From CAIVAT01 sp964355945 (GTDB lineage: Bacteria > Bacteroidota > Bacteroidia > Bacteroidales > FEN-979): 64,000 bases of DNA. Below are positions 16,533 to 24,358 of the stretch, in pieces (the first letter of the stretch is position 1; the number at the start of each line of letters is the position of its first letter). The notes beneath the pieces were generated by a model that saw only the letters and a list, made by a program, of their open reading frames with translations, had not been told where the DNA came from and did no database searches. Location of the stretch: positions 1 through 64,000 of the forward strand of contig CAYHGE010000003.1 in the NCBI GenBank assembly GCA_964355945.1, written 5' to 3'. The position numbers and the translations under genes were made by a program.

Positions 16533-17273
16533 ATGTCAGGTCACAATAAATGGTCCACCATAAAGCGTAAGAAAGGCGCACTGGATGCAAAGCGGTCCAA
16601 AATCTTCTCAAAGATCATCAAAGATATTACGATAGCAGTGAAAGAGGGAGGAGCTGATCCCGACGGCAATCCACGCTTGCGTCTTGCAATTTCCAATGCC
16701 AAGGGGGCATCCATGCCAAAGGATAACATTCAGCGGGCCATCAGCAAGGGAGCCGATAAAGATGCCGCCATGTTGCACGAGACCACCTATGAAGGCAAGG
16801 GGCCTCATGGCGTTGCGATTTTTGTAGAATGCACCACCGATAACCTTCAGCGGACAGTGTCCAACGTGAGGGCATATTTTAACAAGTATGGCGGAGAACT
16901 GGGCCAGAACGGCATGCTCAATTTCCTCTTCGACCGCAAAGGTGTTTTTGAAGTGCCTAAAGGTGATCTGGACCGGGACGATTTTGAAATGGAGTTGATC
17001 GATGCAGGTGCTGAAGACATTACCCTTGAGGATGATATTTTCAGTATTACCACTGCGATGGAAGACTTTGGCAGCATGATCAAAAAGCTTGAAAAGCTGA
17101 ATATTGAGCCTGCCAGCGCTTCTTTGCAACGCATACCCAAAACCACTGTTTCACTTGATGAGGATGCAACCCGGAAAGTACTGCGACTTATCGATATCAT
17201 CGAGGAGGATGACGATGTTCAAAACGTTTTCCACACGATGGAAATCAGCGATGAAATGGCTGATAAACTATAA
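16533..17273 (+). CDS. YebC/PmpR (TACO1-type) family protein
   Basis: 246 residues, standard length. N-terminal signature MSGHNKWSTIKRKKGALDAKR, then GGADPDGNPRLRLAI and MPKDNIQRAI. Known of the family: YebC proteins bind DNA or ribosomes and are implicated in transcription regulation or in relief of proline-rich stalling. A symmetric terminator follows directly. Confidence 0.93.
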   Translation: MSGHNKWSTIKRKKGALDAKRSKIFSKIIKDITIAVKEGGADPDGNPRLRLAISNAKGASMPKDNIQRAISKGADKDAAMLHETTYEGKGPHGVAIFVECTTDNLQRTVSNVRAYFNKYGGELGQNGMLNFLFDRKGVFEVPKGDLDRDDFEMELIDAGAEDITLEDDIFSITTAMEDFGSMIKKLEKLNIEPASASLQRIPKTTVSLDEDATRKVLRLIDIIEEDDDVQNVFHTMEISDEMADKL

Positions 17274-17305
17274 AAAAAAACGCGGCAGACGCCGCGTTTT
17301 TTTTT
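17272..17305. terminator. bidirectional rho-independent terminator
   Basis: The stem CGCGGC/GCCGCG with an AGAC loop (17281-17296) is flanked by nine A on the left and nine T on the right. It can therefore end both yebC (plus) and the convergent response regulator (minus), whose stop lies at its edge. Confidence 0.93.
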
Positions 17306-18275
17306 ATGCTTCACAGATAAACTGAGTGAGATTGATGCCCTTTGGCAAATCCAGTTTTTTCCGAAGCCTGATGCGCGAAATTTCTGTACTTGGGGCTGTG
17401 ATTTTCAGAATATGTGAAATCTCCTTGGTATTCAAGTTCATGCGCAATAAAGCGCACAGTTTATGATCGTTTGGTGTGAGTTGAGGAAAGTTCTTCCTCA
17501 GCCGGTCGAAAAATCCGGGATGGATTTTTTCGAAGTGCGCTTTGATACGATACCAGTCATTATCAAATTTAATATTCTCATCAATCGTTTTGAGCACCCT
17601 GCTTATTTCAACCTTGGTGATACTTTTGTCATTTCTTACCAAACGATTGATGTCTTTCTTGATCAACCCGATGATCTTATTTTTTTGTGAAATAAATATG
17701 GAGGAGGTGGCAAGTTCCCTGTTGATCAGGTCGAGTTCCATGTGGTGTTTTTGTTTGAGAAGCTGATTCACCTTTTGTTCGGCATGGATGCGTTCCTGAA
17801 GCCTTAAATTGCGTTCCTTCTCAACTTTTTTACGGTGCTCAATCTCTTTTTTAAGTTCCGAGATGATCCTTTCATTGGTGATTTCCAGGTTGCGCTGATA
17901 ATTTGCCACCTCAATGGCAGCGCGGATCTGATCGATATCAACCGGTTTAAAAAGATATGCATAAGGTTTCAGTGAGAACGATTTTGTGAACATCTCACTT
18001 TTGTTCATGGAGGTGAGGAAAATGATCCCGCAATTATAGTTTTCAGTAAGGATCCGGGCTGCTTCAATGCCGTCCATTTTCCCGGCAAGACCAACATCCA
18101 TGATGACAATATCTGGTTCGATATTGGACTCCTGCAAACTGGCAATGCTTTCGATCGCGCTTTCTCCTTTTGTGTCTATTCCCAGAACATTATAACCAAA
18201 CTCGGAAAGTTTGGCCCTCAGATCGTGGGCGATGATTAATTCATCCTCTACAATATACAAACTTATTGGTGCCAT
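17304..18275 (-). CDS. response regulator with long coiled coil and LuxR/TetR-like HTH
   Basis: 323 residues. Receiver domain at 1-125 with the acidic pair E10/D11, phospho-acceptor D60 (IVIMDVGLAGKMDG), T/S88-90 and K110 (YLFKPVD). A charged coiled coil of about 70 residues follows (130-200). The C-terminal half (215-323) contains a helix-turn-helix (LTPNDHKLCALLRMNLNTKEISHILKI, then SRIRLRKKL) typical of the Bacteroidota regulators related to Y_Y_Y/LuxR sensors. No kinase gene is adjacent, so it is an orphan. It is 11 bp downstream of ackA on the same strand and may be co-transcribed with it. Target unknown. Confidence 0.85.
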   Translation of the reverse strand: MAPISLYIVEDELIIAHDLRAKLSEFGYNVLGIDTKGESAIESIASLQESNIEPDIVIMDVGLAGKMDGIEAARILTENYNCGIIFLTSMNKSEMFTKSFSLKPYAYLFKPVDIDQIRAAIEVANYQRNLEITNERIISELKKEIEHRKKVEKERNLRLQERIHAEQKVNQLLKQKHHMELDLINRELATSSIFISQKNKIIGLIKKDINRLVRNDKSITKVEISRVLKTIDENIKFDNDWYRIKAHFEKIHPGFFDRLRKNFPQLTPNDHKLCALLRMNLNTKEISHILKITAPSTEISRIRLRKKLDLPKGINLTQFICEA

Positions 18276-18286
18276 GATTAATTGGT

Positions 18287-19501
18287 TTAAAATTTGAAAT
18301 CTGAATTTGTAACAATATTATATGTGTCAATTGCAATTACGAGTTCTTCATTGGTAGGCATGACCATGGATACGACCCTTGAGCCAGGTCTTGTAAGGAT
18401 GGCTTCTTTGCCCCTGATTGTATTGCGTTCACGGTCAAAGTCAACACCCAGGAATCCCAGCCCTTCCAGGATACGTTCGCGGGTATCGACATCATTTTCA
18501 CCGATGCCACCTGCAAAGAGGATCAGGTCAACCCCACTCATTGCCGCTGCATACGCACCGATGTATTTCTTCACCCGGTAAGCATACATGTCAAGGGACA
18601 ACTGGGCACGTGTGTTGCCATTGCCAGCGGCCTGTTCAACGTCGCGCATGTCGAAGGAGATGCCTGAAATGCCGCATACACCACTTCTTTTGTTGAACAT
18701 TGCATTGGTGTCGGCGATGCTCAGATTCTCTTTTTCAGCAAGAAAGAGCAGCACGCCAAGGTCCACATCCCCGCTTCGTGTACCCATCATCAGACCTTCG
18801 AGGGGGGTGAAACCCATGGAAGTGTCAAGTGATTTTCCGTTTTGAATTGCAGCGACTGACGATCCATTTCCCAGGTGACAGGTTATGATTTTCAGGTTGT
18901 TCAAATCCTTACCCAGGAACCGGCAGGCTTTCTGCGCAACATACTTATGCGAAGTGCCGTGAAAACCATAGCGGCGGATTTTGTATTTTTCATAAAACTC
19001 ATATGGGATTGCATACAAGAATGAGTATGCCGGCATGGTTTGATGGAACGAAGTGTCGAAAACAGCAACTTGCGGCACATTTGGAAGGATTGCTTCGATG
19101 GAGAGGATGCCTTTCAGATTGGCCGGGTTGTGCAGTGGTGCCAGTTCAATGCACTTTTCAATCTCTTTTTTAACTCCATCAGTAATGTGTACGCTGGTTT
19201 TGAAATTCTCGCCGCCGTGCGCCACACGATGACCAACCGCCACGATTTCATTTTCATCCCTGATGACTCCATGAACAGGGTCTTTGAGGGTTTCAAGGAT
19301 AAGGTTGATGCCTATCTGGTGATCAGGAACATCACGGGTGATTTTGAACTTATCTTTACCGGTTGCATGGTGCATAAGTTCGCTTGTTGGCAAACCGATC
19401 CGGTCAAGTAATCCTTTGGCAATAAGATCCGTTTCTTCAGATAGTTCAATGAGTTGATACTTGATTGACGAGCTGCCGCAGTTTAGTACAAGGATTTTCA
19501 T
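18287..19501 (-). CDS. ackA: acetate kinase
   Basis: 404 residues, full length. Interconverts acetate + ATP and acetyl phosphate + ADP (also active on propionate in some members). Signature LVLNCGSSSIKYQL at the N-terminus, RYGFHGTSHKYV in the middle, CHLGNGSSVAAI for phosphate binding, and GGIGEND near the end. The usual partner pta is not adjacent in the window. Substrate-level ATP formation fits a fermentative organism, together with the methylmalonyl-CoA mutase genes. Confidence 0.96.
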   Translation of the reverse strand: MKILVLNCGSSSIKYQLIELSEETDLIAKGLLDRIGLPTSELMHHATGKDKFKITRDVPDHQIGINLILETLKDPVHGVIRDENEIVAVGHRVAHGGENFKTSVHITDGVKKEIEKCIELAPLHNPANLKGILSIEAILPNVPQVAVFDTSFHQTMPAYSFLYAIPYEFYEKYKIRRYGFHGTSHKYVAQKACRFLGKDLNNLKIITCHLGNGSSVAAIQNGKSLDTSMGFTPLEGLMMGTRSGDVDLGVLLFLAEKENLSIADTNAMFNKRSGVCGISGISFDMRDVEQAAGNGNTRAQLSLDMYAYRVKKYIGAYAAAMSGVDLILFAGGIGENDVDTRERILEGLGFLGVDFDRERNTIRGKEAILTRPGSRVVSMVMPTNEELVIAIDTYNIVTNSDFKF

Positions 19502-19653
19502 GTAATTTACGATAGTTTATATGCAGAGATGGTTAGCGTGAGGTTCCCAATGTCAGTCATCAGGGAGTAGATGTTAGGTTTTGCAAAATTACAACAATAA
19601 TATCTTTTTACAAACGAAAACATTAAAAATAACGTAACATACCCTTTTTTTTT

Positions 19654-19661
19654 CAAATATA
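19654..19661 (-). promoter_or_regulatory. -7 promoter box upstream of ackA
   Basis: TATATTTG on the minus strand, about 150 bp upstream of the ackA ATG. The -33 region is not clear. The rest of the 19502-19739 gap is AT-rich and shows no gene I can support. Confidence 0.45.
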
Positions 19662-19706
19662 GATGATTTTTTAGATTGTACCATGAAAGTCTATTTGATT
19701 TAATAG

Positions 19707-19714
19707 TATTTTTG
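19707..19714 (+). promoter_or_regulatory. -7 promoter box for the GH3-family gene
   Basis: TATTTTTG, ending 25 bp before the ATG at 19740. There is no good -33 partner at the normal spacing, so the call is weak. Confidence 0.4.
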
Positions 19715-19739
19715 GATGCCCTAACCAAGTGCTTTTCTT

Positions 19740-21260
19740 ATGGCATTAATAAATTCGGTAATTTCATGGCTGATGAAAAAGCGCATTCATCAGATTGAGT
19801 TGTTTATGCAATACCCGAATGAGGTTCAGACAGAATGGTTGCGTAAACTCTTGTCCACAGCCCGTAATACTGAATGGGGGCGGCAATATGATTTTAAGTC
19901 CATTTCAACACCTGAACAGTTTAAAAACCGCCTTCCGATTCAGGATTATGAGACGGTCAAGGGCTCAATTGACCGGTTAAGACAAGGGGGACAGAATATT
20001 CTGTGGCCATCTGAAATCAAATGGTTTGCCAAATCTTCCGGCACCACCAATGATAAAAGCAAATTTATTCCTGTAAGCCAGGAAGCTTTGGAAGAGTGTC
20101 ATTTCAAAGGTGGAAAGGATCTTCTTTCAATCTATTTCAATTCACACCTTGAGACCGGATTATTCGACGGAAAGTCTATTGCCATGGGGGGATCCCATCA
20201 AATTATGGAGGTCAACAACGAATCGTATATCCAGGGTGATTTGTCGGCCATACTTATTCAGAATTTGCCAGGCTGGATTGAGTTTATGAGAACCCCGAAT
20301 CTGTCCATCGCCCTGATGGATGAATGGGAGAGTAAAATTGAAATGATGGCTGAGGCCACAATTCAGCATGATGTGACAAATATTTCAGGTGTCCCATCCT
20401 GGACTTTACTGCTTTTCAAGCGTATTCTTGAGATGACAGGGAAATCAAACCTGCTCGAGGTTTGGCCAAATTTTGAACTTTTTATCCACGGCGGGGTTAA
20501 TTTTGCCCCTTACCGGGAACAATTCAGGCAAATATTGCCTTCCACTAAAGTCAACTACCTTGAGACATATAATGCGTCCGAAGGTTTCTTCGGTATCCAG
20601 GATCGCAACATGGCCGACGACATGCTGCTGATGCTTGACTATGGCATCTATTATGAATTCATTCCGGTTGATCAGGTAGAGCTGTCACACCCTGAGGCTT
20701 TTAGTCTTGACCAGATTGAGCTGAATACAAATTATGCCATGGTCATAACAACCAACGCCGGATTGTGGAGATATGTGATTGGAGATACCATACAATTTAC
20801 CTCACGGCACCCTTACAGGATAAGGATTTCAGGTCGTACAAAAAACTTTATCAATGCCTTCGGAGAGGAGCTGATCATTGACAATGCAGAAAAAGCCATG
20901 GCCATCGCCTGTGAAAGAAGTCATGCCGTGGTTTTAGAATATACTGCTGGCCCGATATACATATCCGGTCAGAATAAGGGAGCGCATGAGTGGCTGATCG
21001 AATTTGAACGGCCTCCCGAGGATTTGTTGTTTTTTTCCGCCGCACTTGATACCGCATTAAAGTCGCTCAATTCAGATTACGAAGCCAAGCGATATCAGAA
21101 TATGATGCTCGAAGAGCCACGCATCAGAATACTTCCGCCACTGACTTTCTATAACTGGCTTAAATCAAAAGGGAAGCTCGGAGGACAACATAAAGTTCCA
21201 AGACTTTCCAACGATCGAAAATATATTGATGAAATCATGAATTTGATAGCGCCGGGTTAA
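19740..21260 (+). CDS. GH3-family acyl-adenylate enzyme
   Basis: 506 residues. Member of the GH3 auxin-responsive promoter family, an adenylating (ANL-type) enzyme family that joins acyl acids to amino acids in plants; the bacterial substrate is unknown. Motifs seen: WFAKSSGTTNDKSKFIPVS (ATP-binding loop, about residue 96), LETYNASEGFFGIQD (about 275-290) and GLWRYVIGDTIQFTS (about 337). Such genes are common in Bacteroidota next to housekeeping genes. It starts an apparent run GH3, dNK, kdsB, HU-SPOR, trmB, S46 peptidase on the plus strand, although dNK has its own promoter-like box. Confidence 0.9.
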   Translation: MALINSVISWLMKKRIHQIELFMQYPNEVQTEWLRKLLSTARNTEWGRQYDFKSISTPEQFKNRLPIQDYETVKGSIDRLRQGGQNILWPSEIKWFAKSSGTTNDKSKFIPVSQEALEECHFKGGKDLLSIYFNSHLETGLFDGKSIAMGGSHQIMEVNNESYIQGDLSAILIQNLPGWIEFMRTPNLSIALMDEWESKIEMMAEATIQHDVTNISGVPSWTLLLFKRILEMTGKSNLLEVWPNFELFIHGGVNFAPYREQFRQILPSTKVNYLETYNASEGFFGIQDRNMADDMLLMLDYGIYYEFIPVDQVELSHPEAFSLDQIELNTNYAMVITTNAGLWRYVIGDTIQFTSRHPYRIRISGRTKNFINAFGEELIIDNAEKAMAIACERSHAVVLEYTAGPIYISGQNKGAHEWLIEFERPPEDLLFFSAALDTALKSLNSDYEAKRYQNMMLEEPRIRILPPLTFYNWLKSKGKLGGQHKVPRLSNDRKYIDEIMNLIAPG

Positions 21261-21270
21261 TTCCTTTTTT

Positions 21271-21278
21271 TAATTTTG
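21271..21278 (+). promoter_or_regulatory. -7 promoter box for the deoxynucleoside kinase run
   Basis: TAATTTTG, ending 17 bp before the ATG at 21296. No -33 box was recognised. Confidence 0.45.
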
Positions 21279-21295
21279 ATCACAAATAAAGACAC

Positions 21296-21910
21296 ATGCA
21301 TATCGCAATCGCCGGGAATATCGGTTCCGGAAAAACCACGCTGACCGGGCTGCTGGCCAAACATTTCGGATGGGATCCACATTATGAGGATGTTGATACA
21401 AATCCATACCTGAACAGTTTTTATGAAGACATGCAGCGATGGTCATTCAATCTGCAGATTTATTTCTTAAACAGCCGTTTCAGGCAGGTTGTCGATATCC
21501 GGAATTCCGGGAAAACCGTTATTCAGGATCGGACCATCTATGAGGATGCATATATTTTTGCACCCAATCTCCATACCATGAATCTCATGAGTACCCGCGA
21601 TTATGAAAACTACCGGTCGCTGTTTGACCTCATGGGTACATTTATCCAGCCTCCGGATCTTCTGATCTACCTGCGAGCCAGTGTCCCCACACTCGTAAAC
21701 CAGATCCAGAAAAGAGGAAGGGAGTATGAGAGTTCCATTCGTTTGGATTACCTTAAAAATCTGAATGAAATGTATGAAGAGTGGATCGATGGATACAAAT
21801 TCGGCAAGCTCCTCATCATCGACGCAGATAACCTGAAAGTAAGTGAAAATCCGGAAGATCTTGGTAAGGTGATTGAAGATATCAATGCCCAGTTGCATGG
21901 ACTGTTCTAG
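21296..21910 (+). CDS. deoxynucleoside kinase
   Basis: 204 residues. Phosphorylates deoxynucleosides for dNTP salvage. P-loop GNIGSGKTT at 7-15, the family ERS-like segment as QDRTIYEDAYIFA (about 75-88), and the LID arginines in QKRGREYESSIRLDYL (about 140-155). Length matches the dCK/dGK type of Bacteroidota. Which nucleoside is preferred cannot be read from the sequence. It is 41 bp upstream of kdsB. Confidence 0.92.
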   Translation: MHIAIAGNIGSGKTTLTGLLAKHFGWDPHYEDVDTNPYLNSFYEDMQRWSFNLQIYFLNSRFRQVVDIRNSGKTVIQDRTIYEDAYIFAPNLHTMNLMSTRDYENYRSLFDLMGTFIQPPDLLIYLRASVPTLVNQIQKRGREYESSIRLDYLKNLNEMYEEWIDGYKFGKLLIIDADNLKVSENPEDLGKVIEDINAQLHGLF

Positions 21911-21951
21911 GAACATGCCGGTGACCCGGGATTCAGATTAACCTTAATAAA

Positions 21952-22716
21952 ATGAAGATCTTAGGTGTAATTCCTGCAAGATATGCCTCTACACGCTTTC
22001 CGGGTAAACCGTTGGTTGAAATAAACGGAAAATCGATGATTCAGCGGGTTTTTGAGCAGGCAATTCAATGTGACCAGTTGGATAAGGTTGTTGTGGCAAC
22101 AGACTCTCAAGCCATTTTCGACCATGTTCTCAGGTTTGGCGGATACCCATTGATGACCGGCGAACACCACACCAGCGGAACTGAACGTTGTTGTGAAGCA
22201 GTAGCGAAACTCAGGCTGGATGGAGAAGTGTACGATTATGTGATCAATATTCAGGGAGACGAACCGTATATTGACCCTTTTCAAATCAAACAGGTGGCAG
22301 ATTGCTTTAAAAACGACCCCGGTACACAACTGGCAACCCTGATAAAAAAAATTTCATCACAGGATGAATTGGTGAGTCCGAATGTCGTCAAAGTGGTTGT
22401 TGATATCCATGGATATGCAATGTTGTTCAGCCGCTCTGTGATCCCATATACCAGAGGATTCGATCAGCAGACATGGCTGACTGAAATGACCTTTTACAAA
22501 CATGTCGGGATCTATGGCTATCAGACTTCTGTACTGGAACAAATTGTTACCTTGCCAGTCTCTTTACTGGAACGTGCAGAATCACTTGAACAGTTGCGCT
22601 GGCTTGAAAACAGCTACAAAATTAAAACTCAAATAACAGAATATGATAGCATTGCTATCGATACTCCTGCCGACTTGTTAAAAATTACTAACAGCAGCGG
22701 AACCTTTATCCAATAA
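21952..22716 (+). CDS. kdsB: CMP-Kdo synthetase (3-deoxy-manno-octulosonate cytidylyltransferase)
   Basis: 254 residues, normal length. Activates Kdo with CTP for lipid A-core assembly, so the cell makes LPS or lipooligosaccharide. N-terminal nucleotide motif IPARYASTRFPGKPL at 7-21, VINIQGDEPYIDP at about 100-112, and VGIYGYQTSVLEQ and ERAESLEQLRWLE near the end. Confidence 0.96.
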   Translation: MKILGVIPARYASTRFPGKPLVEINGKSMIQRVFEQAIQCDQLDKVVVATDSQAIFDHVLRFGGYPLMTGEHHTSGTERCCEAVAKLRLDGEVYDYVINIQGDEPYIDPFQIKQVADCFKNDPGTQLATLIKKISSQDELVSPNVVKVVVDIHGYAMLFSRSVIPYTRGFDQQTWLTEMTFYKHVGIYGYQTSVLEQIVTLPVSLLERAESLEQLRWLENSYKIKTQITEYDSIAIDTPADLLKITNSSGTFIQ

Positions 22717-22751
22717 TCCCGTATCTTAGCGCACTGAAAAATAGCAGGACC

Positions 22752-23684
22752 ATGGATATCCGAATTTGCATTGCTGAGTTATTGTCCGTTTACGATTGTG
22801 TAATTATCCCGGGGTTTGGCGGATTTATCGGCAATTATTCACCTGCCAGGATTGATCCGGTAAATCATCTGTTTCAGCCTCCATCCAAACTGCTGCTTTT
22901 TAACATCAATCTGAAACAAAATGACGGGCTGCTGGCAAATGCTGTCGCAAAATCCCTGGATATTTCTTATTCAGACGCATGTTCTCTGATTGATAAATTT
23001 TCTGAAGATTGCCGTTCTAGTCTGAAAAGCGGTAATCCATTCATTCTTCCCCAGGTGGGAAAGCTTTATTCAGGAAAGGAAGGAATCATCTGTTTTGAAC
23101 AGGAACAGGGCGCCAATTTGCTTCCGGATTCTTTTGGGCTGATCAGTTTCATCTCTCCACCAGTTCACAGGCCATCTGCCAGGAAAATTGTGCTTCCACG
23201 GCCGCTCAGATGGGTCGCAGTTATTGCGTTACCTATTGGTTTAGCGACAGTTATCGGACTAGCCCAATATGACAAACTTTCAGCAAACTTTGCAAATACT
23301 GCAGGAATTCTCGGATCTGTCGTTTCCCGGTTCTCCGCAGCATCCCTGATAGAAAAAAAGGAAGCGCCTGTTCCGATAAAAATCAAGGTGCTGAAGCCCA
23401 AAGTAGTGGTTGCTGATGCACTCACTGTTGATGTTGTTACTCCGGCAATTCAGCCTGATGATCGGTTTGCAGTGATCGTGGGTGCTTTCAGAATGAAAGA
23501 AAATGCAGAGAAATTAGTGAGTGAATTGAGACTGAGAGGTAAAGAGGCCTCCATATTTGACCAGTCTAAATCCGGCCTTTTCCGTGTTACCATCGGTACA
23601 AGTACCGACCGGGTTAAGGCAGCCCAACTTCTGGTGTCGGCACAATCAACCGATTTCAGTGGCGCCTGGATCCTTACCAAATAA
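22752..23684 (+). CDS. HU-like/CCDC81 domain protein with membrane segment and SPOR domain
   Basis: 310 residues with an unusual but recurrent Bacteroidota architecture. The N-terminal half (1-125) is an HU-CCDC81 type pair (IAELLSVYDCVIIPGFGGFIGNY, then PSKLLLFNINLKQNDGLL). A single transmembrane helix follows (about 157-178, WVAVIALPIGLATVIGL). The C-terminal SPOR peptidoglycan-binding domain (about 236-308) contains FAVIVGAFRMKENAEKLVSEL and FRVTIGTS. A DNA-binding-like fold on the inside joined to a septal-peptidoglycan binder outside suggests a link between nucleoid and division site (inference). It lies 35 bp after kdsB and 8 bp before trmB. Confidence 0.88.
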   Translation: MDIRICIAELLSVYDCVIIPGFGGFIGNYSPARIDPVNHLFQPPSKLLLFNINLKQNDGLLANAVAKSLDISYSDACSLIDKFSEDCRSSLKSGNPFILPQVGKLYSGKEGIICFEQEQGANLLPDSFGLISFISPPVHRPSARKIVLPRPLRWVAVIALPIGLATVIGLAQYDKLSANFANTAGILGSVVSRFSAASLIEKKEAPVPIKIKVLKPKVVVADALTVDVVTPAIQPDDRFAVIVGAFRMKENAEKLVSELRLRGKEASIFDQSKSGLFRVTIGTSTDRVKAAQLLVSAQSTDFSGAWILTK

Positions 23685-23692
23685 GGGTATCT

Positions 23693-24358
23693 GTGTCAAA
23701 AAAGAAACTGATCCATTTTCAGGAAAATCTCTCTTTTCCACATTTGCTGCAGCCAACATACACAGACCTTTTTAACGGATTCAAACTGAGAGGCCGGTGG
23801 CATGACGATTTTTTCAACAATGGCCATCCCATCACTGCAGAACTTGGCTGCGGAAAAGGTGAGTACACGGTAGGTCTCGCCAACAAATATCCTCAACGAA
23901 ATTTTATTGGAATTGACTGGAAAGGTGCGAGATTGTGGCGGGGCAGCAAAACTGTGGAGGAGCAGGCTTTGAAGAATGTAGGATTTGTCCGTGCCATGGT
24001 TGATCATGTTGAACAGATTTTTGCTCCATCCGAAATAGCAGAAATATGGATTACCTTTCCCGATCCCCAGGTAGGGAAAGAGCGATTAAGACTGACGTCC
24101 CCTGTTTTCTTAGATAAATATAAAAACATTCTGGCACCCGGAGGCATTATCCATCTGAAAACAGATGACCACTTCCTCTATACCTACACCATGAATGTGA
24201 TCAGGGAGGAAAAACATACCCTTCTTTGGTCAACCGACGATCTTTATCAATCCGGCACCACCGACGATGTGGTATCCATTCAGACCTATTACGAAGGAAA
24301 GTGGCTTGAAATGGGGAAGAAAATTTGTTATGTACGTTTTCAACTCAACATGGTATGA
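23693..24358 (+). CDS. trmB: tRNA (guanine-46-N7)-methyltransferase
   Basis: 221 residues from a GTG start. Methylates G46 in the variable loop of tRNAs. SAM-binding motif AELGCGKGEYTVGLA (about 50-64), NFIGIDWKGARLWRG, and the TrmB signature WITFPDPQVGKERLRLTSP (about 122-140), where most homologs read PDPWPKKRHxxRR. The W-K residues of that motif are thus replaced, as is usual in Bacteroidota copies. The stop overlaps the next start (ATGA). Confidence 0.92.
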   Translation: MSKKKLIHFQENLSFPHLLQPTYTDLFNGFKLRGRWHDDFFNNGHPITAELGCGKGEYTVGLANKYPQRNFIGIDWKGARLWRGSKTVEEQALKNVGFVRAMVDHVEQIFAPSEIAEIWITFPDPQVGKERLRLTSPVFLDKYKNILAPGGIIHLKTDDHFLYTYTMNVIREEKHTLLWSTDDLYQSGTTDDVVSIQTYYEGKWLEMGKKICYVRFQLNMV

